Assembly (NCBI GenBank): GCA_025529335.1
Contig: JAMYHX010000020.1
Coordinates: 124,001 to 188,000, forward strand
Length of the DNA stretch: 64,000 nt
Direction: 5' to 3'
Origin: Rhizopus sp. PT2906
Taxonomy: Eukaryota; Mucoromycota; Mucoromycetes; Mucorales; Rhizopodaceae
Of this stretch, positions 35,358-48,569 are shown one piece after another. Each line of letters opens with the position of its first letter. The stretch's first letter is position 1. Below the pieces are notes generated by a model. That model saw only the letters and a program-made list of their open reading frames with translations, searched no databases and had not been told where the DNA came from. The position numbers were made by a program, and so were the translations under genes.

Positions 35358-38300
35358 TCATGAAAACGACAAATCATCAAGCAGCTTATTATAGCTTAAT
35401 AATGCTTGAACATCCTTCTTTGCTGTCAATCTTTCATAATAAATAGGACAATCCAAGGAAACACAAGGAACATCTTCACATTGTGATCTGGATTGATTGT
35501 TTGATGTTTTACAGTCAAGTGGCGACAATCCAGTACATTCTTGGCATGTACTTAGTATATTCCTTAGCTTGCGTTGCGCTGATGTTTGTCGACAGGTAAG
35601 GGTATAAATGACCTTTTGAGGCTCTTTTGCACATGTTTCACACACAATTATATTCGCTGCTACTAGTCGTATAGCGCCATCCGTTGTATGCGTTCCTTGG
35701 TCTGTTGATTTACGACAGGCAACACAATGACGGCGTAAACAGTATTGATCAATAAACCTCAACTTTCCATTCTCAGGTTCCGCAAAGCTATTTAGACCTC
35801 CAAAAGCCCCACTTTGTACACGAGGCATATTTTCATACCAAGATAAAATATCTAATCAATGCGCAATTAGACTCTTTGCTGTTATTTCCTAAAATAAGCA
35901 CTTACCAACTCCTATTATATTAAAGATTCTACTTATTGGTGCAATGATCTGTTTACGTATATAATACTCGGCGTTGAGTCGTAAGTGACTATAAAGAATG
36001 CTTTTAGTTATGGTTATGCTTCACTTAATTATTTTTTACATGCCTGTTATATAACACTGTTTCTGGACTAACCACTTCTTCCTTAAGTTTTGCTCCAGGG
36101 CCCTTATAAACGACAACATAAGGGACACGCTCTCCATATTGTGGCTCGGACCGTATACTTTTATTCATTCTTGTCTGTGCGACGATTGCTCCATTCGGTC
36201 CATCTCGACTAGTATAGGTACCCATACGAACTTCTTTTGCAATAATAAAGTCTTGTAGTCGTACTCGACCCAATAAGATGTTAGTCCATTGTCTATAAAG
36301 ATACTGTTTCAGTTCAGACATATCTTGCGTTCTAAATAAGATCCTAATCTTCAAGTTAAAAAAAAAATACAATTGCTACCGACCATGTCTTACTTTAAGC
36401 TAGACTCCAATATCTTTTGGGTAGCTGGTGTGTGATCTCTTCTGACAGTCTCTATGCCCTTTGCTTCAAAAACTGGTTCAGTCACTTCAGGGCTTTCATA
36501 CTTGAAGCCAACATATCTTTTTTTTGCCAAAAGAACAGCAGGATGATAAATCTTTTCAAGCTTTAGTTTTATAGGCGCAGGATTCATTTTGGTAATCGTA
36601 TTTCCAATTTCATTTCCTAGTGCAAAGACCTCTTCAACAGTTTTTCCAGGAAAATAAACAAAGAGACTATCTGTATCTCCATATACAACTTGTGCACCCC
36701 ATTTCTCTGTATTATGAATAAGATCAATAGCCTACATACGCAAGGAAATGCTTAGTTATGAAGGAGGGTGTCATCCAATAGACTTACTCTCTCTAAAGTC
36801 TCTCGTCCTGTTTGAACAATGCTGTCGGCAATATCAACAGAAGGCATTCTCCCAGAGAACGAAGCAGAAGTATACCCGTAGGTAACATTTGCAATAAACT
36901 TCAATGTCAATTGTTTTGCATCAAGAGATCTCAAAAGTCCCTATGGTATCATTAGATATAAGTATCAACTTACATCTATTATACTTACAGAATCATCCTT
37001 GTGCTCTTTCATTGACTTTTTAACCATAACTCTTGTATCTAAGAGCTCTTGAAGCATTTTAGCAAGTAAACTCTTTCGAACTTCAGGCTTTACAAACATC
37101 ACCCCGTTAGGAGATACTATCAGTTCGGTGAATATAGGTTATGAACATAAGCATTAGAGCACCTACTATTAATGTAGTCTTTTAAGGAATTCAATAGTCC
37201 ATCAGGTAAGTCAAATGAGTCCAAGACGCCAAATCGCGAAGATTCTCCAGGTTTTTGAATACGGCCTAAGCATGTGGAATAACTATGCAAAAAAGATTGT
37301 TGTATTATACTACATGTGCTTGAATATACATCGACTATTTACCAATAGTTGTAAGCAATAATAATCGAAGGATACAGGCTTTGAAAGTCTAGGACAGCTA
37401 TCGAACTGTTGTAAAACTTTGAAATAGGTTCCATAATGAGTGGTAAACATTCAAGAGAGCGCTGGGAGCCAACCTGATAAGATAGATGAGTATCTATCAC
37501 CCACAATTGAGTTTTTTGTTTACCTGTTTTCTGCTCGGGGAAATCATTAGAAAGTTCTCAGGCTTTGAAATGCGAAGCATGATTGATTCAACTTTGAATT
37601 GAGATCCTCTTGTAAGGACTGAATAGAAATTGACACCGAAAACTCTGGCAGATTCACAAGTGCGACTAATGATCTGAGACACATCTAGTATATCCAGATT
37701 CATTTGCACTCGCTTCATGTAATACTTGAATAACCGATATCTTAAAACAACTGGTCCATGTCGATACCATGCTGTCAACGTTGCATGGGAAAAGTGAGGT
37801 ACCCTTGAGAAGTATTAGATGGAAAGTTTGATGAACTGTATAATTGAATACCTCTCATGTAGTAAATTGTATGCAATGTTCTCGAGTGTATAACTCGTCA
37901 ACGCAAGTTCACTTCTCATTAATCGCCAGACGTTAAGCATATGTCTTCCACATATCTTATACATTGATGCCTTCTTATACCCCCAATCGTCTTTGCGGAC
38001 ACTGTTGGAAGAATAACTAATCATTCTTGATAATTCATCTACAACATTGATTCCTGCAAAAGTAATAGTTTAGCGCACGCATAATGACCCTAGTCCGTCA
38101 TACCTAAATGAGCTCCTCGTTCGATAAGATAGCCCCATGATGAATTCTGGACTTCATAACCAACCAACATATCAGGATCATAGAGTCTGACCTTTTCGAT
38201 TAGAATAGAAAAAAGTTCCTCTTCTGTTTCTGCATAGTCTATGTCAGCACCTGAATTCAAACGATTAGAATGTCTGTGCAAGTAATTCATGCTGTAGCTT

Positions 38301-41300
38301 ACGTGTTGCAGCAATTCCAATTTTTGTTACAATAAAGTCGTTTAAACATATGATACCAAGGCGGTAGCCTTGCTGATAGCCATTCGTTGGAACATTTAAG
38401 TCTTCAGTTTTCAGACAATAGAATATAACAGACACTGCATCTTGCTCTGGGTCTGGCAATAAGTCAGCTCTAGTATTAGCTATTGTGATAAAATAAGCCC
38501 ATTAAAGAATATAGTCATGTTATATATTATTACCGTGTATTTCCACGCTAAAATAGTCTATGTTGCTCTTGATATATGTAGTCTTGGCTTCAGGTTTGCT
38601 GGCGCTGTATTTAAAATCAAATGGTCCATCAATTGAGAGACCATCAAGCTGTTGTTATTGTTGTTAGTGTATATTAATTTAGAGTGCTATCTCCTCATGA
38701 ACACTACCTGTGATCCTTCGTAAGTAATTTTAGGCTTTTTACACATCCTCTCATCCTCTAGCCACGCTTGTACTTCTTTAAAGCTGGGTGGAAGATTAGT
38801 TGGAGTCCAATGACGGATGGTAACTTTAGAGGCTTCATTTCTCTTTTGCCGCATGTGAAAATATTTATTCTTGAACTCCTTTAAGCTATCTATTGTATTG
38901 CATTTCAGTTTAAATTCCTGCCCATTAAATGAAGTTGGGTATGTTGGTACGTCAGACAATTTGCTATAGAATGGCTCTTTGTACATGACGTTGGGTATAT
39001 TCTTCATTATTGGATCTTTCTCTGTTATGGTTGGTGGTGGATGAACATAGACAAATTCCATTTGTGCAGGTTTGTGTGCTATTTGAGTGACTTTTGCACG
39101 TTTTCTGCTACTTGATGCGTTTTCACTCTTTTGAAAGTATCTTTCCCAGTTGTAGTCTACATTGTCATCCTGTTCAATATCATTTGTTACATGTACTGCC
39201 TGCTGTTTCTCGACGATATTAGAACCCGATGATATAGACAAGAGCTGCTTTGCACTACATGGTCCAGCTTGGACTGTAGGTAATGATTCATGCAAGAGTA
39301 CATGTTTTTCAAAATCATCTTTTGGTCGTTGCTCATCTTTTGGTGGCCACATATCATTAAGCTTGTTCAAAAAAAGCTTTCCAAGTGTTTGCTTATCAAG
39401 AATATCACTCATGTCTATTTGTCCTGGACTAGTGTCATCTCCTTTCGCCACTTCTTCATTATGAGTATGCTCTACAGTCATTCCCTCCTGCTGAGAGCTA
39501 AGTAGCGGTTCACCATTATTTAAAATAGATCGACTGACGCCATATTGAGAGTTTGATAATATTGTTCTATTTTCTTGACTGCAAATGTTTTTCTCTCCAA
39601 CATTGTTTGACATACTACTGCTGTCCTGAGGTATATCTTTTTGTGATTTGCCCTCAGCTATGGTATGCTGCTGATTCAATACCTTTTGTTTCCTTTTTCT
39701 TCTCCTGTTGAATATGGGACTTTCTTTAATAACTACAGATACAATTGTCTCACTGTCATTTTCAGGCATTTTCCTCTTTCTTATCTTCATCTTTTTCAAC
39801 AATTTCTTTTCTTGTTCCCATTGTTCCTTTGCCGATGTTGAGCGCGCATTACTTGTTGATTCGTCTATATCCTTTGTACCATCTAATTGACTGATTCGAA
39901 GCTTTTGTAAAAACCGATTTGGACGCGACCTACATGACAATTTCAGTTTATAAAAGAATACTTCACATGCTTTCACGTCTTACATGGTATCAGGAAGTAT
40001 ATTGCTTATTTGAAATGGTTCATCTTCAGTATATTGTGCATCGTTTTCTTCTAACCTAAGCTTTCGTTTTTGTCCTACTTGTGATATCATATCTACTTGT
40101 TCTGATAAGGAGTTTGTTTTCTGAGGTTTCATGGTTCCACCTTGATGTATACAATCGTCATCATCTTCGTATTCTATACTCACCACGGGCCTTGATGAAC
40201 CTTTTCTCTTTTCAGATTCTTCTATCCATTTCGCAATATCACTTTCTTTTAAACCATAATCGTCGTTATCAAAGGTATCATCCCCCAAGATCTGCTGCTC
40301 AGTTTCTTCATGGCCCAAGTCGAAATGTTGTTCTTCGTCATCATCTTTTGCTTTACTTTCGAGATATGAGTCAATAAGGTTTGTATCCACATAGTTTTGT
40401 GTTATCCATGCTTTATATCGAGATGGATCAGAGATAACGTTAAATTGGTTCATCTCTTTTTCTTGGGGAGTAGCAACGTGCTGCGACTTTCCTAGTTGAT
40501 TTGTAATACCCTTTTTGAGCTGATAGTATTCTTGTGGATACAGAGCTTCAACAGATTGAAATGCAGTCATAACACCATTTAATAAGATAGGATCTTTATT
40601 TGTGTGGGTGTCACTGCCTGATCTCTCAATCATTTTGTTCAAGATGCTTCTTAACGAAGGCTCTGAAGTCCAAGGCATGCTGGATGGCACACGCTGGTCG
40701 TCTGTTTGGGATACTGACCACAAAGGTTCTGTATTCCCCTTTGCCCTACGACGCTTAGCTTCATCCTTCCATATGGTTTCTAGTGATTTCACGAGTTTCC
40801 TTTTAGCTACTTCATCAGGGTTGAGTAAATCATGTTTCTGTAACTTCATCTCGTAGCTCAAATTAGCATGAATATCTCTTTCGGTGATATCTAATCGGTT
40901 CAGGATGCACATACTGGTAGCATCAATTTCCAATTCACAATGACTTTCTCGAGCAAGAGCATCTGATTGTAACATGACAGGTACAGTTTCTGATGTATAA
41001 ACTGATTTATCATGCACCTCTGCCATAGAAGCTGACCCTGACACCTGAGATTTATTGTACTCTGACCTGGGTGTATTAACCAAAGGCGAACGGAAACGAA
41101 GACCGATCTCTGCATGTCTACCAACGGTATCTGTATCCAAATGAATACAATCCATACCATAGAGGTTATAATCCATCAAGAACTGAAGCTCAAACGGGAT
41201 ATGGGACTCAAAGGGCTGAAAATGAGTCCCCATGATGGCTTGTGATTGAAGTATATCGACCATCTGTTGCTTTTCAGATGGGTCTATAATGTATATCTTT

Positions 41301-41729
41301 AAAAACGTCTGGTATCCAGTGTGGTATCCATAGAATGGTACACCCTTCACAAGGACAATGGCAGCGATATGCTGATTTTTCTTGTCAGGACTAGGTCTGA
41401 TTGACTGGTCAAAGGCTTGATTGAGACAGGTTCCAAATTGAAAGATGCTCTTTTGGATATCTTCTAAAGTGTATTCTTGCGGTATAGTATAAGGGACAAA
41501 GAAATAAGGGTAGATCTATGTCGATTTGGTTTAACAGTTTTACTCGATTCGTCATGTTTACCTGATGAATATGAACACATGCTTTCTGACCTGCATCGGT
41601 AGATCCAAATATTCTAATAACAGGTACTCTTGACAGAGGGTCGTCACAGAAGGGAGAATAAGTGCGATCTAAAAAGCATGGCCTTTGTAGGTAGTGATCT
41701 ATATCGACTATTCTTATAGAGATGGTCAT
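35358..41729 (-). CDS. REV3: DNA polymerase zeta catalytic subunit (REV3)
   Basis: Family B translesion polymerase, 1861 aa, 16 exons that stay in frame. Exon starts (minus): 41729, 41515, 39929, 38648, 38479, 38250, 38053, 37803, 37473, 37282, 37116, 36940, 36731, 36343, 35988, 35851. The N-terminal domain carries IRIVDIDHYLQRP and VPVIRIFGSTDAGQKACVHIH. A long disordered middle follows (about residues 250-900). The polymerase core has DFQSLYPSIIIAYNY (motif A), KFIANVTYGYTSASF (motif B) and VVYGDTDSLF (motif C). The C-terminal CysA/CysB cluster is CVACRK, CETC, CQEC and C-C; CysB is expected to hold an Fe-S cluster and bind the REV7/POL31 accessory subunits. Intron 14 has a GC donor (AG|gcatgt) rather than GT. 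Confidence 0.95.
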
Positions 41730-41831
41730 GTTGAATCTCTAGAGATCAACTGAGATACAAAAAAGGAAATGAAAAGCTAAGCATGCAAGCATGTCAAATA
41801 AAACTCCCCTCTGATAAATAAACAATAGTGT

Positions 41832-42806
41832 TTATTTCTTTTCAATGATAAAAGGAAGTCCAGCCTCTTCTCTGAGAACTAGATCAAAGAGTTAGTACTA
41901 AATTCCATAAATGGAGTGCAAACACATACCTCCGACAACGCTTGTCAAGTCAAAATCACCATGCTTCTCTTGTGCAGTATTACAATGTTCCAAAAACTTG
42001 TGAGTGATAGGTACAGACGCATTAGACTCCTTTGCAAGGTTGATTATATGATTCACATCCTTTTTGGCAGAACTAATAGGAAAATGTATTTCGTGTGTAA
42101 AAGTTTGTTGAGACATACGTGAACCGTATGTAGCTACCATTGTTCCTGGCAAGAAGCCATCCAATAGCTCTTGAGCTTTATCTTGACCAACACCAGAGGC
42201 TTCAGCAAGAGTCATGTATTCGGCCAACATCTCTACAGTGCTTGTCACAACAAAGTTACCACATAATTTCAAGCGTAATGATTGACCAACGGCATCGCCA
42301 AGTTCAATCTTCTTTTTACCAATAGCTGGAATCAATATTGACAAGGCTTTAGAGCGACTGTTACTGTCACCACCAGCGACCAGAACGATTAATTCTGCAG
42401 CAGCAGCCTTTGCTGGAGGGCCCATTACGGGGCAAGCCAAGTAGGTTGCACCAACTTGAGACACCTTTTCAGCGAGTTTCTCTGCCATTTTAGGACTAAT
42501 CGTAGATTGTTCAACAAAGAGAGCGCCGGATTTAAGATGAGGGACCAGGTCATTCACCGTTTCTTCTACAGCCGTGTCATTTAGAAGACATGAAAAGATG
42601 ATGTCTGATTTCTTTGCAACTTCTTCAAGTGAGGTAGCTACTTTTACAGGATGGGTCTTTTTGAGTTCTTCGGCTTTTGCTTGGGTACGATTGAAGACCA
42701 ACAAAGAGGGATAACCGAGTGATTCGACGTGCTTTGCAATATGACCAGCCATGTTCTTGCCCATAGCGCCTAGACCGATAAAGCTGCATTGTAAGTTGGA
42801 GGACAT
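41832..42806 (-). CDS. 3-hydroxyisobutyrate dehydrogenase-family oxidoreductase
   Basis: 307 aa. Exons (minus): 42806-41930 and 41878-41832, the second giving the tail LREEAGLPFIIEKK. The N-terminal Rossmann motif FIGLGAMGKNMAGHI binds NAD(P). A degenerate substrate motif is CPVMGPPAKAAAAE (classical enzymes have PVSGG-x-A-A). The catalytic-Lys region is GQSLRLKLCGNF. The beta-hydroxyacid dehydrogenase family includes valine-catabolic HIBADH and succinic-semialdehyde or glyoxylate reductases. The PPAKAA variant departs from classical HIBADH, so substrate is left open. It shares its 3' flank with the REV3 promoter (about 100 bp apart), so transcription of REV3 starts next to its end. Confidence 0.87.
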
Positions 42807-43346
42807 TTTTTTTTTTAATTAGAAAAAAAAAGGCATAAATTCGAACTGGGGTTTAAATATGAAAAGTAACGAGTTTATTGTTGACAAATGCTTACTCATT
42901 GATTACAGTTTTTAGGCTTGAAATTCAGCCCATTTATTAGTTTTTGGGGGGGGACAACTTGATCTATATTTAACATCATATCAATATCACTTTATTACAG
43001 ATGAGACTATGCTCTCCACAGTAATAAATCATATTCAATGAGTCATTTTTAAGCCGGAGACCCTATTTTATTCACCAAATTTGGTTATTTTATCATTATA
43101 AATAAACAGTCTGACTCTTTCTTTTTTATTTTAAAAGGGGACATAAAAAAACTAGCTTAAAAAAGTCTAAAATACAACATTTTTTTTAATACACAAAAAT
43201 GTTAACTTAGGGAATTGCATAAAAAGAGAGGATTGACATAAATAAAGAATGGTATACAGTTAAGATAATAAGTAAATGGTAATAAGAATTAAAGCAAAGG
43301 GAATAAATATATATGTATATGGGCATATATAAAAAAGAGAAAGAAT
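42807..43346. other. Intergenic between dehydrogenase promoter and disordered-protein gene
   Basis: 540 bp, AT-rich, with a T-rich stretch close to 42808. No coding or RNA feature recognised. Confidence 0.55.
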
Positions 43347-44633
43347 CTACAATACTCCTACACGAGATGACTTTTTACCTGTCATCAAGTTCTTGAAGCT
43401 CTTCCATAATTTACCAACTTTCGAGGGCTCTTCTGGTATTGTCGTTGCCGCAGTACTAGGTTTCTTTTTAAGTAATTCATCATTATTATTCTTTTTAAAT
43501 GAAAATAAAGATGGCTTGCTTGGCTTGTCAATTTTATCTGCGTTTGGTGTTGGACGGAATGAAGATATCACACGAGCAGATATCTTTTTTACTTCAGATT
43601 TTATAGTTTTCTTTTTCGGTGGTTCTGGAAGAGGTTTCTGTGCCGCAGATCGATCGACTCTAGGTGTAGTTGATACATTTGGTTGCTTGGCAGAACAAGG
43701 CGTAGTAGATTCCGCTGGTTTTTTCCAGAAGGCACGACTAGCGAATTCTGAAGCACGTGAGGTAAAAGATTTTTTGGAACTGGGGTTACTTGATAATTTG
43801 GTGCAACTATTACTGCTACTACTACTAGAATTACTATTTTTCTTTAAAGATGCTCTAGAATCATTGGTCGTTTTGTTCGTCTGAATAGAGCCGATGGTTG
43901 TACCAAGTTGACCACGCTTGGGAGATGCAGGTGATACAATAGATGACGATGTCTGTGGCGGTTGTCGCTTTGAGAAGAAGTCCTTTAATGACTGAACTGT
44001 TCCCTTTTTTATCTCTAGTCTTTCAAGGGGTGGATCTGTAGTAATAATCGACGTCTGTGTCGTCCTCTGACTCAGGTTACTCAGGGAATCCGGTAACTGA
44101 AAGAGGGATCTTATTGAACGCACGGTGCCTCGTTGTATTGAGCTCAGGACAGAGGATCTTCTACTGTATGAGGAATCTGCATCATGACGACTAATGCTGG
44201 TTGTGCTTTTTGATTGGATAGATGAAGCTCTATTGATAGACGGTGGCGATACTCGAGCAACATCGCGAGGATCAGCTTCCGCAATAGGTAAGAAATGGTC
44301 ATCGTTGTGAAACGGAAACGCTAGAGGTCTCGGGCAAGAATAGACTAGATCGGGTTGGCGAGGGGTTTGGTGGTATCTTTTTTTCTTTTTTGGTGGACCA
44401 GTAATGTGAGGCTTTTTGTTCTCATCGGTTGTTGTTATAGTTGAAGTTGAAATAGTGGTTGGAGTTGATACAATTGAGCATGTGGGAGTGAACGATGAAG
44501 AGGTATATCCGCTATCAGCTCCGGCCGATATTTCAGATTCGAGTGAGGAGCGTTTTTTATGAAGTGTATGCTTTGAGTCTTGCTTTGAGCGAATCAAATA
44601 TTGTTCATGTCTAAGGCCAGAAGAATGAAACAT
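43347..44633 (-). CDS. Hypothetical Ser/Thr-rich basic disordered protein
   Basis: 428 aa in one uninterrupted exon from ATG to TAG. No folded domain recognised. Composition is Ser/Thr/Lys/Pro-rich, with a basic KKKKR stretch near residue 80 that could be a nuclear signal, several RxxS phosphosite-like motifs (SRRSS), a run of Ser near residue 275, and a proline motif PLPEPPKKK near 335. The conserved-looking C-terminal patch KVGKLWKSFKNLMTGKK is an amphipathic basic helix that might bind membrane or partners. It is kept as a gene because a 1.3 kb open frame is very unlikely by chance in such AT-rich DNA. Function unknown. Confidence 0.7.
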   Translation of the reverse strand: MFHSSGLRHEQYLIRSKQDSKHTLHKKRSSLESEISAGADSGYTSSSFTPTCSIVSTPTTISTSTITTTDENKKPHITGPPKKKKRYHQTPRQPDLVYSCPRPLAFPFHNDDHFLPIAEADPRDVARVSPPSINRASSIQSKSTTSISRHDADSSYSRRSSVLSSIQRGTVRSIRSLFQLPDSLSNLSQRTTQTSIITTDPPLERLEIKKGTVQSLKDFFSKRQPPQTSSSIVSPASPKRGQLGTTIGSIQTNKTTNDSRASLKKNSNSSSSSSNSCTKLSSNPSSKKSFTSRASEFASRAFWKKPAESTTPCSAKQPNVSTTPRVDRSAAQKPLPEPPKKKTIKSEVKKISARVISSFRPTPNADKIDKPSKPSLFSFKKNNNDELLKKKPSTAATTIPEEPSKVGKLWKSFKNLMTGKKSSRVGVL

Positions 44634-47107
44634 CTATAGTTTTCCTTTTAAAAGAAAAAAAGCTTCTTTTTTGTTGTTATGTTCTATAAAAGGCTGTTGT
44701 TGCTTCTATGGTTACTTGAGCCTATTTTCAAAAGGAGTGAAAAAATAAAAATAAAAAAAAAGAAAAAAGAAAAGGAGGTATATAAAAACCATTTTGTTAT
44801 TTTATTTCTTGTGTCTTGTAACACGAAGCTTATAAAATAGGTTAAAGATGGAATCAATGCATCTATTATTTAATGGGCCGTGATGACTGTATGCTGACTT
44901 ATTCTACAATTCTTCTTTCATATGCTCGCCCACTCCTTATTTTTTCTGCAAAATGATTTGAATTAAGCAGAGGCAATATTTATTGCATCCATACAAAGTC
45001 CGAGCTGGAAATTTTTTCTTCATCATTTTTCGCTATGCCAAATACAGAGGGCTAGAATTGATTGGATTATCACTGGATCAGGCTATACAACAGTTCATGT
45101 AGATGTTTTTTTTTTTTTTTTTTTTAAAGAATATTAAATACCTCTTATAACTTTGTATAGGTTAAAGTTCAATACTATTACTGTTATCTTTGTAGTCACT
45201 TCAAAGCGCAAAGATACTTACAAGATTAATCCTAGCCATGAATTGAGTGCATTAAATTAATAGTGTTTAATTAAATGGCTTCTACGGTCTTTGAAGTTTA
45301 CAAATAAACATTTAATTATATGTCGTTCCTATTACAACAGCGGTTACCTTGACTCCGATCTCGATTGTGGTGATTACAATAAAATAAAATTTTTACTTTA
45401 CATCTTTCTAAGCCGCACATTGTGGTACGAATATCTAACTATGGCCATGCAAAAGTACAAAACACTGAACTTGTTCAAAACCACGCGGAACAAGCCTGTA
45501 AACGTGGCTCGCTCAAATACGCCCTACCAATCAAATTTCTTGAGAATCCGCCAGATGTCAAGTATGACGGCGATTAATGAGGCAAAAACAGCTGGAACGT
45601 TGCTCTTGACAAAAGAAAAAGCTGATTTATCCTTTAGATGATTTTGTTTGTGTATACAATGGATAGATAAAAAAAAAAAAGTTGACATGAATGAAAATGC
45701 ACTCAAAGTCAATGATTTCTGATGGATAAACGTTGTGTATTCGGGCATTAAACTTCGATACCTTATTTTAGGTGCCTGAAGAAATCTTGATATGCTTTAA
45801 ACAGCATTCGCCTGTCTATTGAAGATGCTGTTAAAATCACTTTTTTATTTAAAAGTTCTAATAAAGACGTTGTAGTCAAGACGCTTGTTGGATGATTCAT
45901 AAAAGATTACTGCAAAACATTCAAGAACACCGAGTAGAATTTCAAAAAGTAGCACTTAAATTTTGTTTACAAGATAAACGGGAGAGGAATGATTTATAAA
46001 GAAAAGTACGTTTGATGTATGAATGAAAGCTGCTACTTAATGTCTCTTGGAAAGTAATATACTCTGCATATGCTTGTTGTCCACAATAAAGCAGAAACTT
46101 TCCCATTTATTTTCTTTATCACCCTAATATAGGCAGATACATGCTGTATGCAGCCAATTTAACCACTTAAAGACTCTTCTACACTGTTGCTATTATTCTA
46201 AAGAGATCAAGTGGCTAAACTAAGAGATCAGTAGTTTTTAATAGTAAATATGGACGATTGACGTGTAGAAGAGTACACCATGGTAGATCTTTTACTCTGT
46301 GACGATCACCACAACACGGTGATAATGCCTGTGTCCTCAAGGTTAATCCCATATGCACTTTTATGTTTTAATTGTTGATTGTCCACAGCTGTTCACATGT
46401 GGGCTATTTATTATTAAATAACACACATTGATCAAATGCCCTTACAAAGACAAAAAAAAAAACTCTATCATATGATTGACGAAGATGTTACACCAATCAT
46501 CTCACTCATAAGGGTTATGTCAGCGGCGTCACTGGAATATCGCAGAAGGAACTCCTTCAGAGGTCAAGGCAGATTTAAGAATGTCCTTGCTGACATAAAT
46601 AAGTTTCGAATGTCAAAGGTATTCTTTTATGAAATGAGAGTGATAAAATCGATGCTATCTAATGCCATTTTTGTAACTTCAATTCCTTTGGTCTGTAGCA
46701 ACTGCAAACAGAAGCGATTGGAGCAGAAGAAGTTTTCAAATGGCAAACATTCCATAGTATATTAGATTACAATAGAACAGAGCTACAAATGTAAGCTCGA
46801 TATTTCTTTGGCATTTTAGAGAGAGAGAGAGAAAGGTGAAGTAAGACTCTCGGTATTCACAAGGAAAGTAACTGTAGAGAATATGGCTTCCTTCAACAAG
46901 ATTTAAATATTTACGTGCAAGTGTTTGAATCAAATTCAGTATGAAATACTAAAAGAGTATAAATGTAGGTGGATATGACTGTATATCGTACACATCTTAT
47001 CAAGTTTAAACTCCACCCCTGCAAAAATAATCACATTTAAAAAGTACCTATTTTTTTCCTCTTTTTTTTTTTTTCACTTGTTTAATCAAACAACAAACAC
47101 GAGCACG
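44634..47107. other. 2.5-kb region without a convincing gene; adenylate kinase promoter at its end
   Basis: It holds a T20 run at 45106-45125, a 116-codon plus frame (45291-45641) and a 109-codon plus frame (46436-46765). Neither has a recognisable domain, a good start context or splice-supported extension, so I do not call them. The last 60 bp (47046-47077) are strongly pyrimidine-rich, typical of the promoter or 5' UTR of highly expressed fungal genes such as the adjacent adenylate kinase. Confidence 0.45.
47046..47077 (+). promoter_or_regulatory. Pyrimidine-rich tract upstream of adenylate kinase
   Basis: A near-pure C/T stretch with long T-runs ends 30 nt before the adenylate kinase ATG. 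Such tracts precede transcription starts of highly expressed fungal genes. No TATA box is obvious in the 100 bp before it. Confidence 0.35.
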
Positions 47108-47976
47108 ATGGCCGACAAGCATTCAGCAATCCTTGAGGAGATCAAAAAGAACATTGACTCTCTCCATGCCAAGTTTGAAGCTCTTGAAAAGAAGGTTGAA
47201 GATAGCTTACCCAAGCAACAACTTCGTATGGTCCTCATGGGCCCTCCTGGTGCCGGTAAGGGAACGCAAGCTCCTGCCATCAAGGAAAAGTTTTGTGTTT
47301 GTCATTTGGCTACTGGTGATATGCTCAGAGCTGCTGTTGCTGCCAAAACTCCTCTTGGTTTAGCTGCCAAGAAGATCATGGATGATGGTGGACTCGTCTC
47401 TGATGAAATTGTTGTTGGTATGATTCAAGAAAACTTGGATAACAATCCTGAATGTAAGAATGGGTAAAGTATTTATCAATTGATATAAAACGCGCAGAAA
47501 TGCTTATAAATGATTAGTTTCATTCTCGATGGTTTCCCTCGTACTGTCGTTCAAGCTGAAAAGTTGGATGAAATGCTTGAAACCAGAAAGAAGCCTTTGA
47601 ACTCTGTCGTTGAATTAGTGATTGACGATAACCTTCTTGTCTCTCGTATCACTGGTCGTTTGATTCATCCTGCTTCCGGTAGAACTTATCACACAGAATT
47701 CAAGTAAGTGACACGCTTGTGTTTATAAATGTAGGCTGATCATCGTCTAGTCCTCCCAAGGTTCCCATGAAGGATGATGTTACAGGTGAGCCTCTCGTTC
47801 ATCGTTCCGATGATAACGTCGAGTCATTAAAGAAGCGTTTGGATGCTTTCCATAAGCAAACCGTTCCTGTTGTTGAATATTACAAAAAGAAGGGTATTTG
47901 GTATGGTGTTGATGCTTCTCAATCTCCCAAGGCTGTCTGGGCTTCTCTTGGTGCTATCTTTGACAAGACTCTTTAG
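47108..47976 (+). CDS. ADK1: Adenylate kinase (cytosolic/intermembrane-space ADK1 type)
   Basis: 255 aa. Exons: 47108-47463, 47518-47703, 47751-47976. It interconverts ATP, AMP and ADP. The P-loop is GPPGAGKGTQ. NMP-binding region residues ATGDMLRAAV and ILDGFPRT are present. The long LID domain (GRLIHPASGRTYHTEF, KDDVTGEPLVHRSDDN) marks the long-type enzyme. An N-terminal 38-residue extension is predicted helical/coiled coil (EEIKKNIDSLHAKFEALEKKVE). The start is the ATG at 47108; an upstream in-frame TTG is not used. Codon use is biased toward C-ending codons, as in highly expressed genes, unlike neighbours. Intact. Confidence 0.96.
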
Positions 47977-48569
47977 ATGATGCAGTTTATGTTTGTATTT
48001 AGTTTTTTCTTTTGTTTTTATGTAAAAGAACTCGTGTTTCTTTGGTTAAATATACACTTTATTCAGAAATCATATTGCTTATATATATTGTCTTAAAGGA
48101 GGGGTCAACCATACGTACATCATCTCGCGATATACGCTTCATTTGCTTAAAAAATATGCTTCGTGTGTTTATTAAAAACGGGATGTGCTGCAGATTGCAC
48201 AGTGTTACACATGACAAAGTCTATGATTCGTATTCTAGGAATGGATCGACTCATGATTAACACTATACGCATCCCTTTTACAATATAAAAGTTGGATATA
48301 GTTGTATTTATAGGATAGCCTTAATGCGTACAAAATAAATTAGAGAAGCAATGTACAATCCAAACAACACTTTATAGGATAGTCATGAAAAGAGGGATTA
48401 AGAAAAAAGGTTCAGTTTGAGGGCGCATTATGATTATTTGATGTCATGAACCATTCCAATTGGCCCTAAGAGGGTACGATAATCCAAACAAGGAAAGAGA
48501 GTCAATGGAAGGGGTTTACTTCATAGACTGCGGTTTTCTTTTTTTTTTATTATTGTTATTATATTTGTG
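47977..48569. other. Intergenic between adenylate kinase and CSB gene
   Basis: About 590 bp: adenylate kinase 3' UTR and CSB promoter, with a T-run before the CSB start (48537-48549). Nothing else supported. Confidence 0.55.

Noticed and set aside
45291..45641. 116-codon plus ORF
   Set aside because: No ATG context, no recognised domain, and no splice extension; composition matches local AT-rich DNA.
46436..46765. 109-codon plus ORF with a CSNCK motif
   Set aside because: A single CxxC is not enough for a zinc finger; no partner cysteines or homologous pattern recognised.
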